From the NCBI GenBank assembly GCA_009877105.1, contig WXFD01000039.1, forward strand, positions 1 through 58,416: a DNA stretch of 58,416 nt, read 5' to 3'. A program made the position numbers and the translations under genes. Numbering within the stretch: position 1 is the stretch's first letter; each line of letters begins with the position of its first letter. The notes under the pieces were generated by a model. That model was not told where the DNA came from. It was given only the letters and a program-made list of their open reading frames with translations, and did not search any database. This stretch comes from Bacteroidales bacterium. Its GTDB lineage: Bacteria > Bacteroidota > Bacteroidia > Bacteroidales > VadinHA17. This document shows positions 27,212 to 36,277 of the stretch, piece by piece.

Positions 27212-28867
27212 TTAATGCTCCAGTACCTGTCCGTCGGCAAGGAGCTTTTTCCTGAGTTCACCGTAGGGAACATCGTGGACTGCCAGTTTCCTTTCAAGTG
27301 CAAGCGATGCCAGTGTTCCGGCGCTCTGGCCTAGGATCATGAAAACCGGTTCCATCCTTATCGATCCGAATGCAATGTGCGAACTGGAAACACAGACGGG
27401 TACCAGCAGGTTGCTGCAGTCCTCCTTCTTCGGCAGGATGGAACCCAGGTCGATCATGTACGGCTTACCTGCGGGTAACTGTACGTCTCCCTCGTTGTCG
27501 ACAAAACCGTCTGGTTTGATATATCTCTGGGTGTTGTGGGAGTCGAGATTGTATGAGCCCATGCCAACCGGATGAGGTACAACCCTTTTGCTGAGGACAT
27601 CGTTTTCGGTCATTATGTAATCCCCGGTCATGCGACGGGCTTCCCTTACATAAATATTATACGGCCAGTAACCATTGTCTGTGAATTCATCCTTTGAATA
27701 TCCCCATTTCTTCATTTCTTCCCTGGTGTCGGCGGGAACCCTGGGATCGTTGGCAATGAAATACAGCAATCCCTTCTGGTAGGAAATGTGCTCATCAATG
27801 ATCTCCTTCCTCCTTTCATAGGTGGCATCGGGATAATCATAATTCATACCTATATTGTCGAAGCTGAAGGGCCCATGGTTATTTACATCCGTCTTGCGGT
27901 TAGGGATCTCATCAAACTTGTTGAAGGTTCCCCTCCATCCCGCATCATATATTCTTATCAGCAGCTCATACCGGGTTGAGTCATAATCATCCGGCCTGTC
28001 AAACGGCACCCTGTTGGCCTCATGTTTTGTAAGACAGGTCCTGAAACAATATGCCTGTATTCTCCTGTCTCCGTCACCCTGCCTGCCCGGATCTTCTGTT
28101 GATATGCGGGGCAGCACACCGCTCGCCGGATCGCCCGGAACAACATAGGGGCTGATGTCCAGATCAGTGAAATCATGATGCTTGTATGGATTGTCGGTAG
28201 TCTGCACACCGTTCCACTGTTCATTGTAAAGGCTGCAGGGCTCCCTGCCGGTTGTGTATCCAACTCCCGCTGCGGCCATAAGATCTCCCTCATACGTTGC
28301 GTCAATAAAGATTTTCCCTTTGAATACCTTTCCGCTTAAAGTCCTTATTGATTTTATCTTACCTCTCCCTTTAACCACACCGTGCTCCCTGTCGAGCCAT
28401 TCATCCCTGTAAACCGGTACCTGGTTCTCCCTAATCAGCGTTTCGAAAGCTTCTTCCGCAACATGCGGTTCGAAGATCCACATTGTCCTCTTTTCACCGT
28501 CGATAGCAGGAATGCCCTGGCCCCTGTTGCCGTATTCCGACTGCTTTTCCCATACCCATGCTTCAGGGTTCTGGTAATGACGGTAAATAAGATTGTAAAA
28601 CTCCCGTGCAATGCCGCCTATCACTTCCTTGTTGCCGGTGTCGGTGTAACCAAGCCCCGAAGATGAAAGCCCCCCGATGTGCCTGTCGGGCGAAACAACC
28701 ATGACGCTTCTGCCCATCCTCGACACCTGAACTGCTGCTGAAACGGCAGAGGACGTGCCGCCGTATATAATTACATCCGCCTTGATTGTTTCAGATCCCG
28801 TTCCCACGCCCTTACATCCGGCGGAGATTAAAATGATTGCAAAAAGAAAGCTGTTTGTCAGTCTCAT
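27212..28867 (-). CDS. FAD-dependent oxidoreductase lipoprotein
   Basis: A 551-residue protein of the FAD_oxidored family (PF12831-like). It has a lipobox with Cys18 (ISAGC). The dinucleotide-binding site is at 31-50 (ADVIIYGGTSSAVSAAVQ), a GGxxxA variant of GxGxxG. A downstream HIGGLSSSGLGYTD segment contacts FAD in this family, and a C-terminal MEPVFMILGQSAGTLASLA completes the flavin fold. Bacteroidota often pair such enzymes with glycoside hydrolases, with sugar oxidation suspected but not proven. The lipid anchor implies a periplasmic or surface location. It is upstream of the small lipoprotein gene's 3' side, on the same strand. Confidence 0.9.
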   Translation of the reverse strand: MRLTNSFLFAIILISAGCKGVGTGSETIKADVIIYGGTSSAVSAAVQVSRMGRSVMVVSPDRHIGGLSSSGLGYTDTGNKEVIGGIAREFYNLIYRHYQNPEAWVWEKQSEYGNRGQGIPAIDGEKRTMWIFEPHVAEEAFETLIRENQVPVYRDEWLDREHGVVKGRGKIKSIRTLSGKVFKGKIFIDATYEGDLMAAAGVGYTTGREPCSLYNEQWNGVQTTDNPYKHHDFTDLDISPYVVPGDPASGVLPRISTEDPGRQGDGDRRIQAYCFRTCLTKHEANRVPFDRPDDYDSTRYELLIRIYDAGWRGTFNKFDEIPNRKTDVNNHGPFSFDNIGMNYDYPDATYERRKEIIDEHISYQKGLLYFIANDPRVPADTREEMKKWGYSKDEFTDNGYWPYNIYVREARRMTGDYIMTENDVLSKRVVPHPVGMGSYNLDSHNTQRYIKPDGFVDNEGDVQLPAGKPYMIDLGSILPKKEDCSNLLVPVCVSSSHIAFGSIRMEPVFMILGQSAGTLASLALERKLAVHDVPYGELRKKLLADGQVLEH

Positions 28868-28975
28868 CCCCGAATTATTTATCAGATTCTTTCAAATTCA
28901 ATATCTTCGCCCAGATCATCGGTGTCATTGTCATTATTCAGATCCCGCCTCAGATGCAATCTTGTCTCACCCGCT

Positions 28976-29395
28976 TCAAATTCTCCCCCTCACGGTCTTC
29001 TGGAAATATGGTATGTTGTCGTTCCAGTACTGGCTGCCTTCTCCAAACCACTGTACCGTCCGGGTGCAGGCATCCGACTCATCCCGTACGCAGGAGCCAA
29101 GCTCCTCAAGCCTGAAGATCATGTAATATCGTGAAAATGCAATCTTGCCTTTCATGCCCAGGATCCCGACCGTCAGCCCTGAATTTTCCCGCTGGATCTC
29201 ATAAGTTTCCTCATAGGTCGACCTGGTAAGAATCAGTGTTCTTATTGTCCTGTAAAAAATATCCCCGGTTTCCACCCTGCTCACTGATCTCCACGATCCG
29301 GCATACACCGGATCTTTTCCTGATTCGCATGACAATAATGTGAAAATACTGATGAATGTCAGGACCAGGATTGGTCCGTGGCGTTGGAAAACCAT
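28976..29395 (-). CDS. Small hypothetical lipoprotein
   Basis: A 139-residue lipoprotein with signal and lipobox ending at Cys23 (TLLSC). The mature part starts with a GSWRSVSRVE strand, then alternating strands (RTLILTRSTYEETYEIQ, GKIAFSRYYMIFRLEEL), which recalls the lipocalin-like barrels common in Bacteroidota. I recognise no specific family. It stands 108 bases upstream of the FAD oxidoreductase gene on the same strand and may be co-transcribed with it. Confidence 0.75.
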   Translation of the reverse strand: MVFQRHGPILVLTFISIFTLLSCESGKDPVYAGSWRSVSRVETGDIFYRTIRTLILTRSTYEETYEIQRENSGLTVGILGMKGKIAFSRYYMIFRLEELGSCVRDESDACTRTVQWFGEGSQYWNDNIPYFQKTVRGRI

Positions 29396-29783
29396 TGGTC
29401 ACGGGATTTAAGTCTTAATGCTAAAATTACAAAAAGTTTTGTACAAACTCCTTTCTGATCGTGATTATGTTTTACTTAACTTTCCTGGCTGACCGGATCA
29501 ATAAATATAATATCCTGTAAGTTGTATTGTTGATTTTTCCCGGCAGGCAAATATGCTGCAGAAATTTCAGCATTTTTGGCATATTTGAAATAACAGAATT
29601 TGAAATATTGCTAAATTGTAAATGATTTCTGACCTGATCTCTTTCAGAACTGCTGACTTTGTTTTGATAACGATTAATAAGAAGACCGGTTTAAGGCATT
29701 TCCACGATGCACCCCCGTGAAATTTACCACGAAAAAAGAGGTTACACCCTTTTACAGTCATTCTGAACTTAAAATATCGGCAT
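29396..29783. other. Divergent intergenic region, nothing decisive
   Basis: 388 bases between divergent genes (lipoprotein to the left, multiheme cytochrome to the right), so promoters for both should lie here. TTTTTG and TAATTTTA-like words occur on the minus strand near 29420-29440, but spacing is poor. An open frame on the minus strand (29567-29761) has no recognisable features and looks spurious. Confidence 0.4.
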
Positions 29784-31166
29784 ATGCGGAAAAAAAATTA
29801 TTTAAAGATATTGATGCTGGCGGGACCGCTTTCGGTAATTCTCCTCCTGTTGCCCGGCTTTGTCTTGCGGATGAAAGCTCCGGAGGAGAACCTTAAAAGC
29901 AGGTATTCGTACCGCGATTTCGAGTCGGCTAAAAAATGCGGCTCATGTCATCAAGGTATTTATGAGCAGTGGAGTCAGGCCCTGATGTCGCAGGCCTATA
30001 CTCATCACTGGGATGAGATTGAGTATTTTGATCTTGCCGTTAAACACTCCGAGGCCGATCCGGCACTGAAAGAGGTGGTTGACGGTTGCAATGGCTGCCA
30101 CACCCCGGTGGCATTCATGGGTGCCAGGGAATTTCCGCCCCCGAGGCCCTCAGCCAACAGCATGGCTAACGAATCGGTTTCATGTGAGGCGTGCCACCTG
30201 GTTCAGTCGGCCCAGACCGACCCTCCTTTCAATTTCAGCTACCTGATCAGGCCCGGGATGACCAAGTTTGCCGTCAGGGAACCGGCAGTTGAATCACCTG
30301 CACATAAAATTGTGACCAACGATTTCTATAAAACCACTGAGTTTTGCGGAAACTGCCACAACGAAAAAAGCCCTTTCGATGTATGGGTAAAAACAACCCA
30401 GATTGAATGGAAGGAAGGACCCTATGCCAGGGAGGGCGTGCACTGCCAGGACTGTCATATGCCAAGGGGCGGGCCCTTCCTGAATGCCCTGATGACAAAG
30501 CCCTATAATGACGCAAGGATCCATCTCTTCCATGGCGGACATGATCCCGGGAAAGTCAGGGGCACAATAGAACTCAGGATCAACCCCGATATTCGCGAGG
30601 CAGAACCCGGTGAAACGGTGGTATTTACCGTTGTGCTTTTCAACCAGAAGACCGGCCATAAGTTCCCTACAGGGTCGGTGGAGGACAGAATAGCATGGCT
30701 GCAGGTTGAGGCCACCGACGCAAAAGGCAAAGTTTACCATCTCGATGTGGACAAGAAAGGCTTTGAAGGGGAGGAATACACTATCTCCGGCGACTACCTG
30801 GCATACCAGGATATGGGCGTTCCCCTTGGCATTCCCGACTTCAGGGGAGTGCAGCGCGACGGGATCCCTGCGGGAAACCGGATCTTCAGAATGCCTTTCT
30901 TTGATCCCGAGGGCAGAATGACAATAATGCAATGGAACACAGCATCACTTGGGGTTGATTATCGGATTGGCCCGCGCGAAACAAAGGTAGAGACATTCAC
31001 CTTCAGGCTTCCCTATGAAACGGCATCCGGCGAAATGAAGGTGAGAGCCGCACTTAATTACCAGCTGCTGGTTAAACCCGTGGCCGATTTACTGAAGGTC
31101 CCTGATGATGAGTCTGAAATCAAACTGGTAAATGAGCATTTTACAACTATTAACGTCCTTCCGTAA
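29784..31166 (+). CDS. Five-heme cytochrome c (cytochrome c554-like)
   Basis: A 460-residue exported protein with an N-terminal hydrophobic segment (about 8-28) that may remain as an anchor. Five CXXCH heme motifs are present: CGSCH 52-56, CNGCH 102-106, CEACH 134-138, CGNCH 188-192 and CQDCH 221-225. Several other histidines in between could be distal ligands. The pattern resembles the cytochrome c554/c-prime group. The C-terminal half (about 245-460) has no heme motifs and looks like beta-sandwich domains (FTVVLFNQKTGHKFPTGSVE). It probably carries electrons in the periplasm or at the outer membrane. A heme-containing porin follows after 34 bases. Confidence 0.9.
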   Translation: MRKKNYLKILMLAGPLSVILLLLPGFVLRMKAPEENLKSRYSYRDFESAKKCGSCHQGIYEQWSQALMSQAYTHHWDEIEYFDLAVKHSEADPALKEVVDGCNGCHTPVAFMGAREFPPPRPSANSMANESVSCEACHLVQSAQTDPPFNFSYLIRPGMTKFAVREPAVESPAHKIVTNDFYKTTEFCGNCHNEKSPFDVWVKTTQIEWKEGPYAREGVHCQDCHMPRGGPFLNALMTKPYNDARIHLFHGGHDPGKVRGTIELRINPDIREAEPGETVVFTVVLFNQKTGHKFPTGSVEDRIAWLQVEATDAKGKVYHLDVDKKGFEGEEYTISGDYLAYQDMGVPLGIPDFRGVQRDGIPAGNRIFRMPFFDPEGRMTIMQWNTASLGVDYRIGPRETKVETFTFRLPYETASGEMKVRAALNYQLLVKPVADLLKVPDDESEIKLVNEHFTTINVLP

Positions 31167-31200
31167 ATCTGTTGTCATCAACGAGTAAAAATATCATCCA

Positions 31201-32493
31201 ATGAAAAGAATATGTACAGCAAATCCTCACAAGTATGAAGATCTTTCATGCGGGAGCAATCCTGATTTGAAAACCGTTTTCTTCCGGAAGGTGAAAATAA
31301 GATCCTTCCAAATGATCTTTACGGCAATTGCTGCAACACTTACATTGACAGTTCAGGAGGCCGGCTCCATACCGGCTTTTGCACGTAAATACCAGATAAG
31401 CTGCCAGGTCTGCCATTCACCGGCCATGCCGCGGCTCAAACCATTTGGAGATGATTTCGCCGGTGACGGTTTCAGACTCACGGAATATGAATCACCCCGT
31501 TATTTTATCAAAACAGGCGACGACATGCTTTCCCTTTTCCGGGAGCTCCCGGTTGCAATCAGGATGGATGGCTTTGTCACCTATAATTTCGGAAATAAGG
31601 GATCAGTCGACTTTGGATCACCTTTCATGCTTAAAATACTGTCGGGAGGAGAGTTGTCAGACAAACTGTCCTACTATTTCTACTTTATTTTTAATGAAAG
31701 GGGATCAATTGCCGGAGTGGAGGATGCGTTTATCATGTACCACGATCTTCTGAATACGGGCATTAATCTTTATCTCGGTCAGTTCCAGGTCTCCGATCCT
31801 CTCTTCAAGGGAGAACTCAGGTATACAATTGAACCATATAAAATTTACAGTTCGGCTCCCGGTACTTCTTCCGCTGACCTGAAGTATGACAGGGGGATAG
31901 TCGTGGAAAAAGATTTCAGCACCGGAACCACCGTCGTCGGACAGATACTGAACGGCTCCGGAATAGGGGAAGCAGGGTCGGGTTATTTGTTCGACAAGGA
32001 CAAATACAAGAATTTCATGCTGAGAATAAGCCAGTCGGTTGGGAAGAGCATTTCAATCGGCCTGTTTGGGTATGCCGGCAGGGAAGTCATTGAAAATTTT
32101 CTTCTTGGTCAGGCGACGAGTAATATCCGGATGTTCGGGCCTGATTTAACAATTGACCTTGATGAAAAACTTATTGTAAACTGCCAGTTTGTTAGGAGGA
32201 CCGATTCAAGGGTTTATACCGTGGAATTTCCATATACAGAAAAAAAAGATGTGGTTACATCAGGGGCATTCGCAGAAGTCATTTTTGCTCCGAAAGGTGA
32301 TATGAGCAAGTGGTACCTTACCGGATTGTTTAACTGGGTTGATTCTGACTTTGATGCCCTCGATTACACTTCGGCAACGCTTCATGCGGGATACCTGCTC
32401 CGGAGGAATATGCGGGTTGTGGGGGAATTCACACAGGTAATGTCGGGAAAGAATTTCGGAAAGGTAAATGTGGGAGTCATTACTGCATTCTGA
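31201..32493 (+). CDS. Outer-membrane porin with N-terminal heme motif
   Basis: A 430-residue protein. After a long N-terminus (the signal peptide probably lies within residues 33-61, ending PAFA) comes ARKYQISCQVCHSPAMPRL, with a single CXXCH heme site right at the mature N-terminus. FGDDFAGDGFRL follows, the typical pattern of heme-bearing porin-like proteins found beside multiheme cytochromes. The rest is a beta-barrel with alternating aromatic strands and terminal Phe (VGVITAF). A start at Met38 would shorten the odd basic leader. With the upstream cytochrome it may form an electron conduit across the outer membrane. Confidence 0.85.
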   Translation: MKRICTANPHKYEDLSCGSNPDLKTVFFRKVKIRSFQMIFTAIAATLTLTVQEAGSIPAFARKYQISCQVCHSPAMPRLKPFGDDFAGDGFRLTEYESPRYFIKTGDDMLSLFRELPVAIRMDGFVTYNFGNKGSVDFGSPFMLKILSGGELSDKLSYYFYFIFNERGSIAGVEDAFIMYHDLLNTGINLYLGQFQVSDPLFKGELRYTIEPYKIYSSAPGTSSADLKYDRGIVVEKDFSTGTTVVGQILNGSGIGEAGSGYLFDKDKYKNFMLRISQSVGKSISIGLFGYAGREVIENFLLGQATSNIRMFGPDLTIDLDEKLIVNCQFVRRTDSRVYTVEFPYTEKKDVVTSGAFAEVIFAPKGDMSKWYLTGLFNWVDSDFDALDYTSATLHAGYLLRRNMRVVGEFTQVMSGKNFGKVNVGVITAF

Positions 32494-32523
32494 TACGGTC
32501 AATTGTTAAAAGATTAACAATCA

Positions 32524-32541
32524 GCCGGAAATAGTTCCGGC
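32524..32541 (+). terminator. Hairpin after the porin-cytochrome gene
   Basis: GCCGGAA at 32524-32530 pairs with TTCCGGC at 32535-32541 around a 4-base loop, 31 bases after the stop codon. A short TTTT lies only at 32551, so termination would be weak. Confidence 0.4.
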
Positions 32542-32565
32542 AAGTCATACTTTTCCGGGCAGGAC

Positions 32566-32597
32566 ATAAAAAAAAAGGTATCCCGTGCGGATACCTT
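32566..32597 (-). terminator. Rho-independent terminator of the Tyr/Arg-rich gene
   Basis: A perfect 9-bp stem, AAGGTATCC at 32575-32583 and GGATACCTT at 32589-32597, with a 5-base loop. On the minus strand it is followed directly by a run of T residues (the A-run at about 32568-32576 on the plus strand). It lies 32 bases after the stop of the gene ending at 32629. Confidence 0.85.
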
Positions 32598-32628
32598 CCT
32601 GGTAATTATTTTGAATGAAATGATCCTT

Positions 32629-34068
32629 TTATTTCCTCCGCGAACTGCTGCTTTCTGGATTCCTGCCCTGACTGCTGGTTCTGCTTTCCCTTACTGCTGT
32701 TCCTTTCGAGGCTCTTTGGCTGCTGCCGGCTGATGCTGCTGCCGGCGCTCCGGTTGACCCGCGCCTGGCTGAAGATGCCGCCCTGGGAGCAGAAGCCTGG
32801 CTCCTTGATTCAGGAGCCGGTCTTGCTGCAGCTTCCGGTGATCTTCTGTTGCCTGTCGCAGCCTGTCCAGCCTGGGGGGTTGAACGGGTGCCGCTGTTCA
32901 TTGCAGGGCTGCCGGATCGGCGTGTTCCACCTGCCTGCCCCTGCACGGGAGCTGAACTCCTGTTCTGGTTAACGGTTTCAGTTGACCTTCTGCTGGTACC
33001 GGCCTGTCCCTGCACGGGAGCTGTACCCCTGTTCTGGTTGACTGTCTCAGATGATCTCCTGCTGGTGCCTGCCTGTCCCTGCGAAGGAGAAGTGCTCCTG
33101 CCGGTGCTGACAGTGCCGGAAGACCTTCTGCCCTGGTTCACAGAAGTCCCGCTTCCCTGCCTCGATGTCGATGCATCTGCTGCAGATCTCCTGCTGCCAG
33201 TTGCCGACATTGTGGCAGCCCTTTCAGGATGCGCCTTGGCATACATTGCCTCTCCTGCCTTTCTCTGATCAGGACGTGAGTAGGTATCCCTGTACTTTCC
33301 TGTGTTTATGTTAATCGTGACATTTGTGGAGTAAACCCTTCTGTCGCGGTAGTAATACCTGTCCCATCCGGTCCACCGCAGACGGTCATACCTGTGGTAG
33401 TACCTGTAGTATTCAGGGAACCAGTGGTAGTGATAACCGTAGTAGTAGTGCCAGTAGTAGGGTCGCCAGGGACGCCAGTAAACCGGGTAATACCCCCAGT
33501 ACCAGGATGACCGCCATACCGTATATCCGGGAAGGTAGATGAACCTTATTACCGGCCAGGCTGCAACCTCTACATAAGTGGTTCTCACAACCGTTGTGTT
33601 GTTGCGAACCCTGGTCCCGGTATAACCCGGGTTGGGCGTCTCTGCATAATAGGGTTCCACAATGTAGTTTCTCCCATACAATGCTTCATCGCCTACCAGC
33701 TGTATCTGTACCGACCCGTCACGGAATCGTTCCACGGTGAACACTGCAACGTCCTGGCTCTCATTCCGGCCCAGAACGGCCTGAAGCACTATCGTATGCA
33801 CATTCCCGTCAACGTAGTCAAGAACCTTGATATAATCAATGTAGTTGTCATTGTTAAGGTCAAGATTGTTGATCCTTGAGTTTTCATCGTTCAGGCTCCT
33901 TTCAAAACCCTCGAGGGTTTCAGATTCCTGGAACAATTTCATTACGGCATAAAGATTAAGATTATCACCCGGCAGACCCAGATATTCTTTCGGGTACTCC
34001 TGGGGCATCATCGCTGTCCCGGCTGCAACTATCGCTGCAAAGATCGAGGTGATTAAGAATCGTTTCAT
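32629..34068 (-). CDS. Exported Tyr/Trp-rich protein with Arg/Ser-rich tail
   Basis: A 479-residue protein with a signal peptide (about 1-20). Residues 25-150 form a folded domain with an EF-hand-like loop at 70-82 (DLNNDNYIDYIKV). Residues about 165-250 are extremely rich in Tyr and Trp (YWRPWRPYYWHYYYGYHYH). From about 285 to the end the protein is basic and disordered, rich in Ser, Arg, Gln and Ala, with a repeat of about 23 residues seen three times (RRSSETVNQNRG, APVQGQAG). I recognise no named family. It could be a wall- or polyanion-binding protein, or an adhesive matrix protein. A clear terminator follows. Confidence 0.8.
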   Translation of the reverse strand: MKRFLITSIFAAIVAAGTAMMPQEYPKEYLGLPGDNLNLYAVMKLFQESETLEGFERSLNDENSRINNLDLNNDNYIDYIKVLDYVDGNVHTIVLQAVLGRNESQDVAVFTVERFRDGSVQIQLVGDEALYGRNYIVEPYYAETPNPGYTGTRVRNNTTVVRTTYVEVAAWPVIRFIYLPGYTVWRSSWYWGYYPVYWRPWRPYYWHYYYGYHYHWFPEYYRYYHRYDRLRWTGWDRYYYRDRRVYSTNVTININTGKYRDTYSRPDQRKAGEAMYAKAHPERAATMSATGSRRSAADASTSRQGSGTSVNQGRRSSGTVSTGRSTSPSQGQAGTSRRSSETVNQNRGTAPVQGQAGTSRRSTETVNQNRSSAPVQGQAGGTRRSGSPAMNSGTRSTPQAGQAATGNRRSPEAAARPAPESRSQASAPRAASSARRGSTGAPAAASAGSSQRASKGTAVRESRTSSQGRNPESSSSRRK

Positions 34069-34479
34069 GACTTTGTTTATTTGAAGAACCTGTTTACACT
34101 TACCTCATGACAAAACTTATGCCAATACCTTCCGTGCTATCTTATGTTAAACAAAAACACTCTTTAATGAGTTGAATAATAAAATATTAACAAAAATCTC
34201 TTTTTTTATGCAATTTGATTTATATTTGATAAACGAAAGGTTTCAATTATTGACCAAACAGGTTGAACCTGGAGGCCGGTCATTATTGATATAAATTTTC
34301 GGGTATTCTGCCTCCGTTGCAGAACGGCTTTGCCATGGTTTGTAACTTAAACGGATCATTGTTATGAAATCCGGATGTTTACAATGCACAAATACATGTA
34401 AGTATCATTTTCAGAATGAAGACTCCCCGGTCCGACGGGTCAGACAGTTTCCGAACCTTTACAAATAAATTATAAACCG
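34069..34479. other. Divergent A/T-rich intergenic region
   Basis: 411 bases between two divergent genes. A perfect -7-like TATATTTG lies at 34221-34228 on the plus strand, but it is about 250 bases before the ceramidase-like start and has no good -33 element. A/T tracts occur at 34180-34210. A short imperfect G/C hairpin lies near 34425-34440. No gene is supported. Confidence 0.4.
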
Positions 34480-35772
34480 ATGAAAAATTCAGTAATTGCC
34501 CTTCTTTTTCCGCTGCTCGGCTTTTTCTGTGTTGAAGCGGCAGGCGGATCCGACTCTGCGCCGACAGGACTGCGTGCAGGATTCGCAAAAACCGATATCA
34601 CACCGGAGATACCGGTTAAACTGTATGGATATGCTGCCAGAAAAACATATTCGGAAGGCGTGCATGACCCGTTGTCGGCCCGGGCTGTTGCTTTCGAGAA
34701 CAATGGCAGGAAACTTCTGCTGGTTTCAACCGATCTCGGATCATTTGGAAGGGATGTCTTTACGGTGTTTCAGAAAAGCATTATGGATAGATTCAATCTC
34801 AGGGAATCAGAAATATTCCTCTCAGCTATCCACAATCACAGCGCCCCGATACTGACCCTCAATCCTGAAAGAGGTGATCCTAACAATATTGAGTACACGA
34901 AGGGACTTCAGAAAAAACTGCTTGATCTGATAGGGGAAGCTTTCAGAAACATGCAGCCTGTTCTGACAGGAACGGGGACCGGAGCATCACCAGTCGGGGT
35001 GAACAGACGTGAAATGCTGCCGGACGGATCAATAACCCTTGGCAGAAATCCCTATGGCGTGACCGACAAAGAGGTTCTCGTCCTGAAAATTGCTGCCGGG
35101 GACGGGAACAGTCTCGGTGCTCTCTACGATTATGCAACCCATTGCACCTCCCTTGGAGGATCGAGTATGAAAATTAGCGGGGATATCCTGGGTCTTTCCT
35201 CACAGTTTGTTGAGAAAATTCTTGGCGGCAAAGTTATTACGCCGGCATTTGCAGGGGCTTCCGGGAACATTGATCCGTGGTTCAGGGTTCTTCCCGGTTT
35301 TAACGAAGAACCCGGATGGATACCTGAACCTGTTTTGCTGGGAACATTGCTGGGCGAGGAAGTTGTCCATGTTTACAGGGGAATTAAGGAATTGAAACCC
35401 GGAGGTGAGATCAGGACCTCATTTGAAACACTGGAGTGCCCCCGGAGAGAAACCGCAGCTGATCAGGCAGGCGCCGCTCAGCCACAGTCTCCGACCATAC
35501 CTGTAAATATCACTGTCGCCAGTATCGGTGACGATGTGGCATTTGTCGGCTTCAATGTTGAAATGATTACTGAAATAGGCCTGGAGATCAAAAAAGGATC
35601 ACCTTTCAGACATACGTTCATTATCACCCACTGCAACGGCTCAAGTGGTTACCTGGTACCAGCCGAATTCTACAAAGAGGGCGGCTATGAAGTCACAACG
35701 ACAAGATTTGCAATAGGATCTTCCGACATGGTTGTGAAAAAGGCCCTGAAAATGCTTTATGATCTGCATTAA
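34480..35772 (+). CDS. Neutral ceramidase N-domain-like hydrolase
   Basis: A 430-residue exported protein with a short signal peptide (about 1-20). It matches the N-terminal catalytic domain of neutral/alkaline ceramidases: AGFAKTDITPEIPVKLYGY, VHDPLSARAVAFENNGRKLLLVSTDLG, then the histidine motif SAIHNHSAPIL and a second His in YATHCTSLGG, expected zinc ligands. True ceramidases are about 650 residues with a C-terminal Ig domain, which is absent here. Many Bacteroidota homologues of this size have no proven substrate, so ceramidase activity should not be assumed. No operon partner is evident. Confidence 0.87.
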   Translation: MKNSVIALLFPLLGFFCVEAAGGSDSAPTGLRAGFAKTDITPEIPVKLYGYAARKTYSEGVHDPLSARAVAFENNGRKLLLVSTDLGSFGRDVFTVFQKSIMDRFNLRESEIFLSAIHNHSAPILTLNPERGDPNNIEYTKGLQKKLLDLIGEAFRNMQPVLTGTGTGASPVGVNRREMLPDGSITLGRNPYGVTDKEVLVLKIAAGDGNSLGALYDYATHCTSLGGSSMKISGDILGLSSQFVEKILGGKVITPAFAGASGNIDPWFRVLPGFNEEPGWIPEPVLLGTLLGEEVVHVYRGIKELKPGGEIRTSFETLECPRRETAADQAGAAQPQSPTIPVNITVASIGDDVAFVGFNVEMITEIGLEIKKGSPFRHTFIITHCNGSSGYLVPAEFYKEGGYEVTTTRFAIGSSDMVVKKALKMLYDLH

Positions 35773-35815
35773 CCGGCCCATTTGATGTATTTCAGGGAAG
35801 AATCGGCTTTGAAAA

Positions 35816-36184
35816 TCAGCATAGTTCCTGGAATGCCTTTCTGAAATTGAGCGGGCGGGTTATATTGTTAAATGTCTCTTTCGTTCCGCCGGTGCCTATT
35901 ATGGTAATAGATCCGTAATTGAATATCCTCCCGGGTATGTTCTGATCAACGTTGACGCTCTCAATTTTTGAGAGATTCATCTCAAACGTGCTCCGGGCAA
36001 TGAAACCTGTCTTGATGATCACCCTGCGGTTCGTTATTACAAATTCCGATAGCTTCCTCTGCAGCAAAGGCAGTATGCCGAGGGTGAAAAGCGACTTCAG
36101 GGTAAGGAAAATCACCCAGTGAAGCCTTGTTTCGTAAACGACCGATTCATCCCGTATCAGATGATTATTTACATATCTTCCCAT
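35816..36184 (-). CDS. Small bacterial PH-domain protein
   Basis: A 122-residue protein of the bPH_2 (YdbS/YdbT-like) type. A single membrane-associated hydrophobic stretch lies around 23-40 (WVIFLTLKSLFTLGILPLL). The PH core follows: SEFVITNRRVIIKTGFI, FEMNLSKIESVNVDQNIPGRI and YGSITIIGTGGTKETF. Its function is unknown beyond probable membrane association. It is 93 bases downstream of the serine hydrolase gene on the same strand. Confidence 0.88.
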   Translation of the reverse strand: MGRYVNNHLIRDESVVYETRLHWVIFLTLKSLFTLGILPLLQRKLSEFVITNRRVIIKTGFIARSTFEMNLSKIESVNVDQNIPGRIFNYGSITIIGTGGTKETFNNITRPLNFRKAFQELC

Positions 36185-36277
36185 AATTCAAATATACTGA
36201 TCAGTAAAACCCTTTTTCTTCCTTTATTATATCTTTCTTGTTTCACCGGCTGGTGACAAAGCCGGAGTCCTGTAAAA

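Noticed and set aside
29567..29761. A 64-residue minus-strand frame before the cytochrome gene
   Set aside because: It is A/T-rich, has no recognisable motif and overlaps the likely promoter region of a divergent pair.
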